Source of the DNA: Allium sativum
Lineage: Eukaryota; Streptophyta; Magnoliopsida; Asparagales; Amaryllidaceae
DNA length: 64,000 nucleotides
Direction: 5' to 3'
Assembly: GCA_030737875.1 (NCBI GenBank)
Contig: CM060910.1
Span: 252,620,427-252,684,426, forward strand
Shown: positions 24,487 through 38,785 of the stretch, piece after piece
Layout: each line of letters begins with the position of its first letter
Position numbering within the stretch: position 1 is the stretch's first letter
Notes under the pieces: generated by a model
Seen by the model: the letters and a program-made list of their open reading frames with translations, nothing else
Databases searched by the model: none
Told to the model about the DNA's origin: nothing
Position numbers and translations under genes: made by a program

Positions 24487-26467
24487 TTAAGCACTATATA
24501 TTTGGTCCTACTGTCAGATAATCGAGAGCGAGCAAACATAAAAGGTAGATAAATCTTGGTGGTTTAATACATCTCGATAGCTTAGTTTGAATTTGAGAAT
24601 AATTTGATACTACTTATGTTGTTGAGTTTGTAAATTATTTATTTATATAGTGTTGTTGATTATTAAGTTGATATACAAGAAAGAGTACAAAACCTAAGCC
24701 AAAGACATAGAAAGGGTGGAAAACTAAGGCAAAGTCGTATTATCTTGCTCCAAAATCATTGCTTTTACTGTTAGGGTGTTGTGTTTTGTAATATGCCATT
24801 TGAAACAATATATTTTCGCATAGTGTTCACATGCATCTCTTATAAACTAGTATGTATACATACATCTTATTTTTGTGTACAGTTAAAAGGATGAATTGCC
24901 TAAGGGACAAAAAGTTGGACAATGTTGGCATTGTTTGACTCTTTCAAAGTTCTATAACTTTTCTTCTCCAGAGTCTTATTTCAGCTTGTCGATGAATATC
25001 TTTTCTATCTCAAGCCTTATTGCCAAAGATATGGTTGTTTTATCAGGTATGTCCTTATTTTATTACTAGAAACATTATAATTAATTTATTTATTACCTTG
25101 AACATTAATAATTTGTAATGCATATTGCTACTGAAGTTGCATAAGTGCACAGTGTGCGCCTACAAAGCTGGACATTGCATTTTCCCCCTTTAATGAACAC
25201 CTGTCTAATTACAAAGAAAACGAAATGTGAATCCATAACTCGATAGCAACCAGTCATCAAACTTTCATAGTATATGCAAGCCTTTGGATGATATTGTTCT
25301 GCACTCATGTCTTGTAGAAATTATCCTGGAAGCCACAAATCCTTTAATAATGACTAATTCAACTCATAACCAAAAGAAGGCCGTTATTTACTTCCGATGA
25401 AGTTTTTCTTAGAGATGTAGATGCCAAGGCCTTTGTCATTTGACACACCATTAAAAAACTTCCTTCTTCCATGATTTTTCCATCTTCATGGTCGCCTTAG
25501 GGACTTGGCTGAGAATAGAATCAACGTCAATAAGCACTACACAACGTCAATAACTTTTACATGTTCTGTCCTTATCTTATCCTATTATTTTCTTTATTAT
25601 TTTATCATGATTACTTTATACTCTCCTTTACTTCTTATACTTCGTGTTAGTTATCTATTATCGTTCTTGCATGCTAGACATGTAATCTTTTATAATAGTA
25701 TATATTATGTTTCCACTACTTGAATGCTTAAAAAGATTTGTTTTTTTTGTAATTTCTCCACATACACTATACGCACATATGCATCTAATATACATACACA
25801 CATTAAAAGACAAGCAGATGTACATAAATGCATACAGAATTGGCATTTCACATACATTCTAATAGTGCGTAATTCCGATGAAGTGACGGTCATGTCCATT
25901 GCCCCAGGTATTGCAAGTCAAATAGTTAGGCTCCACTTCTGCAATTGTTTTGTCAGTGTAAGTACTCCATTTCATTAATCATATGGTTTGACCAACTTCA
26001 TTTTTTATGTCAATGTAAGTACTTAATTTAAATCTTAGTTTGTTGCCATGTTTCCATTGACTGATTCTAGCTTATTTGTTATTAAGGTTTAAATTTGCGA
26101 TATCACAAGGATAAATTTGCGATATCACAAGCTTTAAATTGAGGAGATCATGATGCAAAGAATTGAGTATAATGTGAAATTTTTAATTATTACATGATTT
26201 TTATAACCCCTGCACTACTTCTCTGGACAATTGCAGATGATAACTTAATGGTTGGCATTCATTCTGGTATGGTGGATATTCTAGAAGCTAATACGTTTGT
26301 CATGGTTGCTACAATTTGAATCAGCCACTTGTAGCATAGGCAAGCAACTGGTAATATTACTACTTCTGAAAGTGAGAAAAATAACACTACGAAAGTGCAA
26401 GTGTATCTAAGAGTTTCAAAGTTTAAGTTATCCTTTTCCTCCCTTACTTTTCCTTTACCATAATAGG
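24487..26467. other. Host segment 2: low-copy-looking DNA, possible degenerate gene fragment
   Basis: This sequence shares nothing obvious with the LTR families. It holds AT-rich DNA with a few splice-like pieces on plus: an acceptor-like TTATTTCAG near 24990 followed about 60 bp later by CAG/GTATGT, a short frame at 25874-25960, and an 87-base open piece at 26238-26321 after AATTGCAG. I recognise none of them. AAATTTGCGATATCACAAG is directly repeated at 26091 and 26113. It ends with ATAGG (26463-26467), the C1 target duplication. Confidence 0.4.
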
Positions 26468-28589
26468 TGTAAAGACCCGGAAATTCCCGCTCTTTGAATC
26501 GACCATAAACCACACAGGTCTGACCCAAAGGTTGGAATTTTCGAATACTTTAACTTTGGGAATACAATACATCAGAACAATAACAACAGACTTTTATTAC
26601 ATTACAATAATGTTACATCAGAGAACAGAATATATCAGAGTACATCGATAAATAATACAGCGGAAGAAACATTTAAATTAAATTAAATACATTGCAGCGG
26701 AACTAATCTCAACGGAAGGCCATCAATATTCTGGACCTGGCTTCAGACTTCAATCCAGGATCCTGCTTAACTATATCTGCAAAAGGCTACTCGACTGCCC
26801 GTGTGGAAAGAGGGCACCCGAGTTTGCAAAGTGAAACAAACTACAGGTCAGTCGTGGGACTGGTGTGAGAATTCTTAACTAGTTTAACTAATAGTAATAA
26901 GGCAAATCCAAGGACCATGCCGCTAACGCGGAACGGGTTTACTCCAATGGATTGCCGTGCATAATAATAAAGGAAATCGTCAAACAGCGCAATGCTTTTT
27001 GAAAAAATGAAACCATTATAAGACCCAGGTCCCATCACACAATGCAACGCACACCAGAGGCTAGGGTTTTACCTTATAATAGTCAAAAGATGCTTGATAC
27101 GTGAAAACGATATTATTATTATTAGTGTGTATATATAGGTATATATATAATATACATTTAAATCATAATGTATCGATCATAGACGGCATAGTACCCCATC
27201 CTACTATGTCGCCATATTAGTTCTACAATCAAAACCGCAAGGTCGTATTGGAATTTGGATTCCATCATGAGTCGAGGCTAGGGGAAAGCTCCTCTCCGAT
27301 TCGAGACACTCTAGTAAATGCCTCAGGATCCCCCGCAGTGAACCCTTGGATCTTCAGGGTCGGTCCCCGCCTATGGGCAGTGGATTAGTTATGCCTGAAC
27401 ACACGCTTCCTGGTCCCTTTGGACCTATAGTATGACCACCAACGGCCTATAAAACACAAGGCGCCTCAAAATCCATCATCCACATAAGTAAAATGTCAGC
27501 GCTGGTAGGTCCCTGACATCACTCTAGCTAGAAAGAAACGTGTGCACTCCCTGCAGTCCGTATCCCGTTTTTGACTCATACCGGGGTGTGAGGCTCGCGA
27601 AGTCATGCTATACACAAAGCTACGCCTAAACAGGCCGTGCTTTGATCATCAACCACAAGGCCTGCTTTTCAACAAAAGCCTTGATCAATGCATCTTAGTA
27701 TGCCACATTGTCAGTCCATACTATACCATTGATTTCTACCAATATATAACCTCTAAGCTCGTACGTCTCAGAGAAGGGTGTTAACCACCAAGCAGATATA
27801 TATTAACAGAGATCAACGAATGTAGTATAAAGGACTACAACGTCAGACATACATTCCATTTATAAACTTATGCTCTGGGTCTGAGCGAAAGTCAAATCCG
27901 TACAAATCAACACTTCGTCCGAACGGCCACCACTGAAGCCCTTTCAAGGTAGCTACTCCTCTCATGGGTCTCAGTAGCAACACATCCATTCGCTGTGAAG
28001 ATCGTTGGTCTTCAATCACCGTCTTCAAATCTTCGACTTAGAACGTCGTATAAATCATTTGAAATGAGATTGAACTCGGACTTTTCAAATGATTCTCGCG
28101 TATATATATATAATTTAAAATCACTTCATATCGTTATTAATATTTAATAACGACCTATCGCTACTTTTATTTATATAAAAATAGCTCGAATAAATTTAAC
28201 GACGCTTCGGGTCAATGGGCGACCCTGGCGCTGTTTTCAACCAAATTTGACTTACGCATATCTAACCGTTGGATTTTGATGAAATTTATATCATTGGAAA
28301 GATTTTCCCAAAGCAGTCCTAACGGTTCCTGTTTTGGGAAAATCCGACGATCGGATCTTTCGGTATAACCGTTTAAAGTTACGATTGTCGATACGCGAAC
28401 TACCGCGCGTGTTTCGTTTAAATTTAATATATATATATATATAAAAATATAAATCGTTTTAATATTTCAATTATAAAATTCTATTCTTTTTATCGCATCT
28501 AAAATGACGATAAAATATTTCTTGTTTTATTTTACTACCTTTCTTATTTTATTTACTCTAATTGTAAATAAATTATGCTTTATATATCC

Positions 28590-28990
28590 TTTTAATTTAT
28601 TTTCTATTTATTTACCTAAATGTAAATAAATGTTTTTCTATTCTTTTCCTTATTTATTTACCTAAATGTAAATAAATATTTCTCTACTTCTTTTATCTTA
28701 TTTATTTACATTATTTATAAATAAATGTTTCTAATTCCTTTTCTTATTTATTTACACTATTTGTAAATAAATGTACTTAATTTCTTTTTCTTATTTATTT
28801 ACACTATTTGTAAATAAATGTTTTTAATTTCTTATTCTTATTTATTTACACTATTTGTAAATAAATGTTTACCTTTACTTTTACTATATTTATTTACACT
28901 AATTATAAATAAATGTACCTTTTCCTTTTATCTTATTTATTTACATAAGAAAATGTAAATAAATATTATTCACATAATTATCCTTTTAAT
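28590..28990 (-). repeat. Inverted-repeat array ATTTATTTAC/GTAAATAAAT (C1)
   Basis: About nine near-tandem units are present, each a hairpin with 9-11-bp arms around a 4-8-nt loop. The unit at 28651-28678 has perfect 11-bp arms around CTAAAT. Spacers are CT-rich. Loop sequences vary more than the arms. Confidence 0.85.
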
Positions 28991-29087
28991 CCTTTTTATT
29001 TACATAAGAAAATGTAAATAATCCTTATTCACATATTTGTTCTTATAATCTTAATCACATAGAAATGTGATTTTCTTTACAATGTAA

Positions 29088-29088
<1 letters not shown>

Positions 29089-29126
<38 letters not shown>
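29089..29126. repeat. (AT)n microsatellite
   Basis: An uninterrupted AT dinucleotide run inside the C1 LTR. Confidence 0.95.
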
Positions 29127-29129
<3 letters not shown>

Positions 29130-29639
29130 CTTACATTGAAAATGTACTTTTATTAAATCCTTTATTTACATTGAACAAATGTAAATGTCTTTATTTCTTT
29201 TCTTTACATTGAAAAGTGTAATTCTTAAATTCTTTTCTAATTACATTGAATAATGTAGTTCTTTAATCCTTTTTCTAATATTTCTTTTTAACATAAAAAG
29301 GATATCTTATGTTAATTCTTTTCTAACATTTTCTGTTATTATTTTATTTACATAAGAAAATATAAATAAATCCTATTTACATAAAAATGTAGTTTTTCCT
29401 TTATAACCTTAATTACATAAAAATGTAATTTTATTGTTTATAATCCTAATTACATAAAAAAGTAATTTATATTTACAATGTAAAACGTATACTTTAATTA
29501 CTAAATAAATATGTAATTTTATTAAATCTCTCATTTATCTAATGTAAATATATGTTTTTCTTGCTCTATGTTTTATTTTATTTATACTAAATATTTTGAA
29601 GTAATATTAAATGTAAATTTAGACAATTAGAATATGCTT

Positions 29640-30125
29640 TAACCTCCTACATTGGATAGGTATTGTTGTGATTACTGGACAGCCGGGCGGGTCCGGGTAG
29701 GTTTACATCACAACTCAATCCAACCTCGGGTTAAGCATCCTTGTTCTTATTTATTTACCTAAGTGTGAATAAATGTTTTTCTTTTATTTTTCCTATTTAT
29801 ATAGAAAGATGACGTTTTCTGTTTATTTTCTTTACATAGAAAAATGATGTTTTCTATTCACAATGGATTAAATAATCCAATTTGTTATATTATCCATTTA
29901 TGTTTTATAATGGGCCAGAATTCTCACATTAGGCCTACAATTTATGGATGTTGGATCTGCCGGTTGGGTCCGGCAGACTTATTCCACAATTGGGCTTAAC
30001 CTCGAGTCAAAACCCCATTTGTATTCGTGTACTTGGACCTCTCACATTAGGCCCAACATTTATGGCTGCTGGATATGCCGGTTGGTTCCGGGCAGACTTC
30101 CACCATAAACGTGACCTAACCTCGT
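29640..30125 (-). repeat. Three degenerate GC-richer repeats (C1)
   Basis: Segments near 29640-29740, 29915-30010 and 30045-30125 share a CTCACATTAGGCC-like start, a GCCGGTTGGGTCCGGCAGAC-like core and an end like GGGCTTAACCTCG. They stand out from the AT-rich surroundings and are not found in the A or B LTRs. The core has self-complementary GCCGG/CCGGC stems. The function is unknown. Confidence 0.6.
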
Positions 30126-33100
30126 GTCCAAATATAATTAAAAATTTTATTTATAAATATTATCCAAGAATATTATTTTAAAATATTTTATATTTTAAAA
30201 TATCCTACTACTTAATATCATTCCTTACTTAAAATATTCTTTCATATAAAGCTTTATTATTCCATTTCAATACATATTAACTGAAAGAACCCGTAACTTC
30301 CCCGTGAAGGAAAGCACGAATACTTTGAGAACAACACACAAAAGGACGCAGACGGAAGAACATTTCATTGTTATTACAACAATTCCATCAGATACAAGAA
30401 TATACAGAGTATAAATGATTAAATTACATTCGACAAATATCAGAGATTTCAATAAATTACATAGCAGCGGAAAAATATACAAAACACAACTAGAAGTGAT
30501 ACACGGATACAGAGCTTTCCGAGCATCGTTCCAGCTGTAAATCAGGACCCTGTGCATAGAAATCTGCAAAACCAAAACTACTAGCTGCCCGTATGGAAAA
30601 TAGGGGCACCCAGAGTTTAGGTTAAAACAATAAACTCCAGGTCAGTCATGGGACTGGTGTGAGAACTAAAACAGTTATTAATATTGGTTTTAAAGTTAGG
30701 TAAATCAAGGGACCACGCCGTATAACACGGAACGGGTTTCCTCCCAAGAATACCAGTGCATAGAACAAACAACGCAATGCTAAATAAAGAAAAATGAAGC
30801 TGTTATAAGACCCAGGTCCCATCACACAATGCAACGCAAGCCGGAGGATAGGGTTTTTACCTTATAACAGCCAAAGCATGCTTGATACGTTTAAAACACA
30901 TTATTTGATACTATAATAAGTGTATAGTGTCAAAACAATTCAAATCATAAATATCAATCATAGGCGGCATGGGTACCATCTATCATGTCGCCATACTAGT
31001 TCTACAATTAAAACCGCAATACACGTATTGGAAATTGGATTTCCGTCATGAGCCGAGGCAAGGGGCAAGCTCCTCTCCGCGTTCGAGACACTCTAGCAAA
31101 TGCCTCAGGACCCCACTATGATCCTTGGAATCGGCTGGGCCGGTCCTCTCTTACTTTTGAGGATTGGCAATTCCTGAACACACGTTTCCCGGTCCTTACA
31201 GACCTATATCCGAGGCGCCTCGTATCCAACAACCACACAGGTGAAAAGTATATGAATGTCAGGGCTGGTAGGTCACTGACACCAGCCTAGTTAGAAAGAA
31301 ACGTCGTGCTCTCCCAGCGGTCCGTCTCCCGTTTTTGACTCATACCGAGGTGTGAGGCTCGCGAATTCACGTTATACACAAAGCTACGCCACACAGGCCG
31401 TGCTTTGATCATCAACCACAAGACTTTGCTTTTCAACAGAAGCCTTGATCAATTGCCACTTACGCATGCCACATTGGCAATTCACTCCATGCGACTGATG
31501 TCCATCGATATACAACCTCTGAGCTCGTACGTCTCAGAGAAGGGCGTTAAGCAAGAGAATAAATTCTCCGCCGCCAAACAGATGTATATTTAATAGAGAT
31601 CAATCAACACAGAATAAACTCCAATGTCAGACACACAATCCATTTACAAGTTCGTTCTGGGTCTGAACGAAACCGGAGGCACTTTCCTCGCATATCCATC
31701 CATCTCCAAGTACGTCTGGACGAACACCAACTGTTTCCCTCATCTCGGGTGTACAGCCCAATCAAGATCATCAGTAATCACCCAAACGATGTGAAGACTT
31801 CCGGTCTTCAACCACCGTCTTCATCTTCGACATCTCGTCGAATCGGTTATTCAGAATGGGTATAACCCGGCCTTTCTGAATAACCCACGTATATGATAAA
31901 AAAATGTTACACAAACACAACAAACGCCTCATTCCCATTCAGAATATTCTTTTATTCACAAAATCACATTCTTAGGGAAATGTTCCCATTAATTTTATCA
32001 AAGATAAATTCTTCTAAATTTATTCTTTAATCTTCCTTTGGATATCATTTCTAACTAGTCGGGATTAACGAACCACACCGAAGTAATTATTTAGTTTATT
32101 TCCCAATCCCAACCTATATATCCCCTGGAGAAAACTGGTAATACTCCACATCTAACACCACGGTGTTATCGGTAAAATTAATTACCATTTCACGTTCAAA
32201 TCTAATTAAAGATTTAACTATCGCTTTGGAGCAAAACTGGTGGTACTCCATTCCCGATCACCTTTCAGATTTGATAATTTAAATTATCAATTCACATTTT
32301 TAATCTAATTAAAGATTCATTAAAACTCCATTTAGTTTTAATCTTCTCAAAAATCAATATCTTGCCTTTAACTGGGTTAAAGAACCAATGTCATCTAAAA
32401 CACGATTCACGATAAACCCAAATCATATTTGATATTAAATACAAGGCTCTGAATAGAAAATATATCGGCTTATATTCAATATCAAATTCTGAAACCAACA
32501 TATATCGTATTGGAAATAACGATATATAATATATCTTTCAAATTCCCAAAACAATATCTGTATAGTCACGAAATCCAACATCGAAATATCCCGAAGATAA
32601 TTTCGATTCAACTCCAGTCCAATCCACGTATTGGGAACATTGATTATTTTTTTAAAATCACTTTCAAATTCAATTTATTTATTTCAAAAATAAATTGTTT
32701 TTAATTCTAGTTCAAAACCAGTTCATTTCGATAAAAATCTATTTTTATCCTCTAATGTGGAATTTTCCAGCCCAATTCTTTCCAATTCACATATTATAAT
32801 TTTACACAAATTATAGATATTTTTAATAATTTTATCAAGGCCCGTACAGTCGATTTCCATCAACGGCCATCGAACTGCACTTATAGCGACCTTTTTCGAA
32901 TTTGATTTGGACATAATTCCAAATCCAACCGTTAGATTTCAAATTTCTAACATTCATTGGAAAGCTCTTTTCGATACGAACCCAACGGTTCCGGGTTTAG
33001 GAGAATCCGACGGTCGGATCTCCCGCAATGTCCGTTTGAAATAAATGGTCGAAATTCACGAACTGCCGCGGCGCGGCGCGTTCTATTCAGGCCATTATAT

Positions 33101-34737
33101 TATATATATAATATATATAATATATATTTCGTCGATTTCTATTTAAAAGGTATTTTATAAATAGTTCTAAATTCGTTTCTAAAACAATTCAACTTCTATA
33201 TTCAATTTCAAATCGATTTGATTTCAATTCAACTCGAATTCATTTCAATTTTATTTAATTCGAATTCAAATTTGTCTCAATTCAATTCAAATTCAAATTC
33301 GTTTCAATTCAATCCAAATTGATTTCAATTTAATTTTGATTCGAATTCAATTAAATTTCAGTTCATTTTAAATTTCGATTTCAATTTAATTCAATTTGAA
33401 TTCATTTCTATTCAATTCGAATTCAAATTCACTTTCTATTCAATTTGAATCGAATTCATTTTCTATTCGATTCGAATTCATTTCAAATTGATTCAATAAA
33501 ATTTCAATTTAAATTTTAATCTAATTCAATTTGAATTTCCTTTCAAAATATTAAATTTTGAAATCACTTTTCAATATTCATTATAAAACGAATAAAATCG
33601 ATATAAACATCGTTCGCGTCAAAATAACGCATCCCTAATCAACACTGCTTTATATTTTTCACAACTTCTTTATTCTATTCAACAAATGAATATTTATCCC
33701 ATTCAACACATGAATCTATATTTCTTTCATCACACGACTACTCTCAACACATGAGTGCTGTCAACACATCACTATTGTTGTTATGTAAAATATTTTATAA
33801 AACTATGGTATCTATCGTTTGATTTTAATTAGACTCCACCGTAAAGTAGATTCTAATCGTAAATATGATAAAGATGTAATTTTTATTATTTAAAATATTT
33901 CACTCAACACATGAACCTCGTCAACACATGACTATTTTTATATTCAACACATGAATTTTCTTTTATAATATTCATTATTTTCCCGATTGGAATGAGGCCC
34001 AATCAATCACCATATAACGTTAATTATATGGATTCCATACAACACATGTATATAATAGCATTGAAAAATAATCAACCATCAACCAAAGTGCACTACACTG
34101 TATAAGCATCAAATATAGATATCTAATGCTTATAACAGCCTGTCAATCAATCGATCAACATATTTAATCAATTAGGATGAGTGAACTTCAAATTTCATCC
34201 CAACACCCGTGTGGGGTTTCAAACAATCAAACACAGATTTTATTTGTGTAGTTGGGCGATGTGTAAAATTTATCGACCCAATCAATATCAGTCAAATCAG
34301 TGTATATAAACAAATCGGCCGATTTGTTTATAAATATTCATTTATCCATTTTCACGTTAAAAATTATATTTTTAACGATAAAACATTTTATTTTAACACA
34401 TGAATTTCTATTCAGTTCATTTATTCAATAAAATGATATTTTTATTTTTCTAACATATTTTAGAAAATTTCGGCGGCATAACGGCACGATACTAGAAACG
34501 GGACAAGGCCTAGCCTTATCCCCGGTCTAGTGAAGGCCCACGCCATTCACACATCAATCAAATCCATTCCATTTCACCAAACAATTCAATTCAAACCCAA
34601 CAAACTAACCAACTACTCAACCAACCATTTAACAAACAAGCCATCCATGGTCTGTGGATGACGGGTGTCGGGTGCTACTAAACACCGTCTACATCCTAGT
34701 ATATATATATATAACTAGAAAAAGAGAATTTAGAGTG

Positions 34738-34840
34738 AGAAGTTCTCACCTAAGGCTATCCAATACCACGACTCTTCATTTATAGAAATCTTCTTCGTTA
34801 TCCCATCTCCGTCATCTTCGTTGCCCGTAGTCACTATATA
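34738..34840 (-). other. Exon-2-like segment of the B2 LTR
   Basis: On the minus strand this segment aligns with the B4 exon-2 candidate. It keeps a reading frame (…NEDD…SINEESW…) through to the GTGAGAAGTTCTCAC-type donor palindrome. The frame is closed or shifted in B3 and strongly diverged in B1. Confidence 0.35.
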
Positions 34841-35772
34841 CATAAAAATCACATTTTTATATTTTGATGTCTTTAAAATAAAAATCACATTTTTATTTGT
34901 TCGTTTTCAATTTAAAATCATATTTTTATAATCACTTCATATATTTAAAAATCGAATTTTTACTATGCTATTCAATATATAAAAATCATATTTCCTTACC
35001 GCTAATATATAGATAATAATTCTATTTTTATAACGCTATTCTCTATATAAAGATTTCGCCTTTTCGAAAATATAGATTTCATCATTATAAAAATCATCCC
35101 TTTACTTCAACGTATATAAAATAAAAATCAGATTTTTATTTCGCTACATATACGAAGATGATATTTTTATATTCTCTATCCTATAAAGATTATATTTTTA
35201 ATACTTTAAAAATATAAAAATCATATTTTTAATATTTCTATATAGTAAAGATTATATTTTTAATACTTTAAAAATATAAAAATCATATTTTTACTTCTTC
35301 TACTCAATAAAAATTCCGTCTTTTCTATTTTAAAGTTCAAACCTTTCTCTTTTTAAAGTTTAAATCTTTTTCTATTTAAAATCTAAAAAATAAAATCAGT
35401 TTTTAAATCCTCTATTTATATAAAATAAAAATATAATAAATAAATTAAAAAAACTTAAAGGGGGGGCGGTCAGGCCGGCGGCCGCTACTGCGAGGGGGGG
35501 GCTCGGGGTTGGTGGCGCTCGACGTGGAGGAGGGCGCAGCAGGGTAGGGCTTGAGGGGGTATCGGGTTCGATTAGAAGGGGAGGGGAAGGAGATGGGGCG
35601 CGACAGGGTGCTCTCGGTTAGAAGGAGGAGGAGGCGAAGGAAAAGGGGAAGCAGGGGGGCGCGATCGTTGGCCAGAGGAGAGAGAGGCACGGCGGTGGAG
35701 GGCGGCAAGGGTTTCCCCCCCTTCCGTCGATCGCCTTTCTCTTTTTTTTTTCTTCTGTTTTTCTGTTTAAAA

Positions 35773-35818
35773 CGAGAGAGAGAGGGATAGGGTAAAGGAG
35801 AGAGAATATATATTATAA
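35773..35818 (-). promoter_or_regulatory. Candidate core promoter of the B2 LTR
   Basis: The minus strand has AT-rich TATAATATATATTC followed by the pyrimidine patch TCTCTCCTTTACCC. It corresponds in position to the B1 TATA plus Y patch. Confidence 0.5.
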
Positions 35819-37579
35819 TTTATTTATTTATTTTATTTATTTATTTTATAAAAAGTTGACTTTCACAAACGACCTCTAAACGAGGTCCACCGCCTGTCGT
35901 CCATAGCGTTTTACCCCCATTCCGAACACAATGGGATATGTATCGTAGGCTGATTCGGCTGTTACAATCAGTTTCCGTTAAATTTACATTTAAATCACTT
36001 TATTGAATTTTAAACGTATATTTCGAATTACCGGGGGCACATACTAACTTTAAAAATTGCAGAAAAATATTTTCTAGCTTCGTATTGATGATACGGTCCT
36101 AACAAAACTAGTTTCGTCGAATTCTGAGACCGTTAGAAAAATGGCCAATTTTCAGTCGATTAAAATCAACTGAAACTGGTCGAACGCATTTTCCTTTGCC
36201 ACGCTCACATATTGATTCGAACAATTATGAAATTTGGAATCTAACAATAACTTAACACTGCGGATCCAACAAAAGTGGTTTCGTCGAAATCCGAGGTCAT
36301 TTGCAAAATGTCCATTTTTAAGGGCCTGAATTCCATAGCGACTATTCAGAATTTTCAACTGGACATATCTTTTGATTCTCGCTACGAAATTTTGATTTGT
36401 CGGATTCGTTGGAAAGATATTATCAATTAGATCCTGATGTTTTTGGTTTCACTAAAATTCGGATTGTTTTGCACCCGGTACATTCAATTGAAGTTTGAAA
36501 TTGAATTATCGAACTACCGCGCCATTTTCAATTCCTTTTATAATTATATATAATTATTTATATTCTAACGACGACGTATATAATATATACGTGCGAATTA
36601 TATTCAAAACAAATTTCTCGTCGTTTTTATTTAAAATAATCTATTTTAAATATTCAAAATTCACTAAAATTACTGAAATAGAAATTTTAAACTGGCCCAG
36701 ATTTTGCGGGTTATTACATTAACTTTCCATATTATTATGATATTATAATAATAATAATTATTAAAAAAACGGTTTTAATTTGTGATATTAAAACCTGCCA
36801 TTTCAATATTAAAATGAAATCAATTTAAAAACATTTCAAATTTTGAAATCCATCTTCCATTATTAATGTTAACATAAAAAGGAATCTTTTCAATTTAAAA
36901 TCTTCTTAATATAATTGGAATGTGATTTACTAATTCCAATAATTTGTTTATAACCTTCCAAATGTTAAAGGTTTTTATCTACTTAATTCAAGCGTCAATT
37001 AATATCATTAATTGAATAATAAATGGGCATTTATTTCCTTCATTCGAAGGAAATATTGTCAATTCAAAAGCTTCTTTATTATTTCCTTTTTAAATGGAAA
37101 ATTAAATCATCTAAATACTTCAACTTCCAATTTATTTCATTAATTTGCATATTTATTACTTTACTTAAAATTGGAATGAGACCCACCATTTCCATATAAT
37201 TTAATTATATGTAAAATCAAACATTAATTACAAAACAATTTCAGAACATCCATCCAAAGTGCATTTCTAATTATTCCAAGGGTGACGTGTATTCAAAAGT
37301 CAACCCTTGACCCGTGTGGGGTTTCAGCCAACACAATTACATATTTAAAATAAACTGTGCTTCTGGAAGATGTGTAAAAATTGATCGTTCACTCACATAA
37401 ACAAGCCATGGTCGCTTGTAAATGGCAGTGTATACAGGTGCATAAATGGAACATAGACAATTTGCACAATTTAACAATGTTCACATATTGGGTATTGCCC
37501 TTTTTATTTCATTTGATTTAATGACACAAATTCACCATAAAATATATTCCTTTATCTAACTTAAAATAAAAATAAAATC

Positions 37580-38060
37580 TTTTATTAAAAGTCAAAATTT
37601 TAATTATTCTAAAATAAAGATCAAAACTTTATTTACTATAATCGTCTCAAAATAAAGATGAAATTTTTATAACCAAAACAAAGTTTTAATCTTTATAAAC
37701 AAAACAAAATTTCAGTCTTTTATAAGCAAAAACAAGGTTTTAAATCTTTACCAACAAAACAAAGTTTTGTTCTTTTTAAACAAAACAAAATAAGGTTTGA
37801 ACTTTTATTCAATAAACAAAACAAAGTTTTGTTCTTTTTCATAAACAAAATAAAGTTTGTTCTTTTCAAAAACAAAATAAAGTTTCAATTTTATATATAA
37901 AAAAAACGCAAACAAAGTTGTAAATTTTTTTTTTTAGAACAAAAACAAAGTTGTAATCTTCTTAATCCCATTCAAAGTTATAATCTTTGTAAACATAAAC
38001 AAAGTTTCATTTTTTTTCTGAACAACAATGAAAATTGTAACTTTTATTTAAATATAAATT
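37580..38060 (-). repeat. AACAAA/TTTGTT hairpin repeats (C1)
   Basis: A degenerate run of units such as AACAAAGTTTTGTTCTTTT and AACAAAGTTTTAATC, spaced at roughly 25-40 bp. It occupies the position of the intron-like AT repeats in B LTRs. Confidence 0.65.
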
Positions 38061-38559
38061 TCCATACATATTAAATAAATAAATAAAAATGAATTTATCA
38101 TTTACATCATGTACATCGTTTCTATTGATTCAACAAATTTCATCAACAATGTATGCAACAACAATTTGTCCATAATAACCCAAACAACTATCACCAATTC
38201 TCAAACAGACATCATACATCATCAATCCACAATCATGTACATACAAACATCAAAACCACAAGAAAAATAATTTAAATTTAATAAATTATAAAATAGAATC
38301 TCACCGTGATTCAAATTTTTCCCAAAAATTTCTGGTCGATCTAAATCCTCTGGTTGCTCCTAAAACGAAGAAGACTCCGCCACGATCCAAACACTCCTGA
38401 TTCACGCGATTCCGATAACATATGAACCCGTTACGAATTATTTTGTGTTAATAATGATTTGAATTTATAAAATAATTAAATTAAAATTCACCTTCTTCTT
38501 CCTACTGATAACCAAGGCTGCAACTTTTTCTATTTGTTCAATCCTAGGTCAGAGATTTT

Positions 38560-38785
38560 CGATCCATACGTTCAACTCCACTACGATCGGACGGTGCCAC
38601 AACAGAGAGGGAAGAGTGGAGAGAGAGCTACAAAATTCTCAAAATAGTGGAGAGATTTTATTTAGAAGATAAGGATTTATTGGAGGAAGAAGGAAGGAGC
38701 TTTCTGGCCATGAAAAGAAGAAGACGGCGGCGGCTTATGTTTTGTAATTAGGAATAGGTTTAGAGAAGTTTAGGATATTATATAG
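38560..38785 (-). promoter_or_regulatory. Candidate promoter and leader of the C1 LTR
   Basis: The minus strand has CTATATAATATCC (38785-38773) followed by a CT-rich stretch with GCCGCCGCCGTC and repeated CTCTCTCC. This is the same TATA-then-pyrimidine order as in A2, B1 and B2, about 1.2 kb from the LTR start. Confidence 0.5.

Larger units (their letters stand above)
30282..36718 (-). mobile_element. B2: 6.44 kb solo LTR inside C1, TSD TTAAC
   Basis: The minus strand starts TGTAATAACCCGC at 36718 and ends GGGTTCTTTCA at 30282. TTAAC flanks both sides (30277-30281 and 36719-36723). There is no PBS, PPT or internal sequence. It carries all sections of the B LTR: two modules, leader with Y patch, AT repeats, hairpin train, conserved 3' region. 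It is clearly diverged from B4. The GC-rich leader (35455-35790) gives Pro/Ser-rich frames on minus that I regard as compositional. Confidence 0.93.

Noticed and set aside
35445..35790. Pro/Ser- and Arg-rich frames in the GC-rich part of B2.
   Set aside because: Composition-driven frames on both strands of a CT-rich leader, with no conserved protein in B1 or B4.
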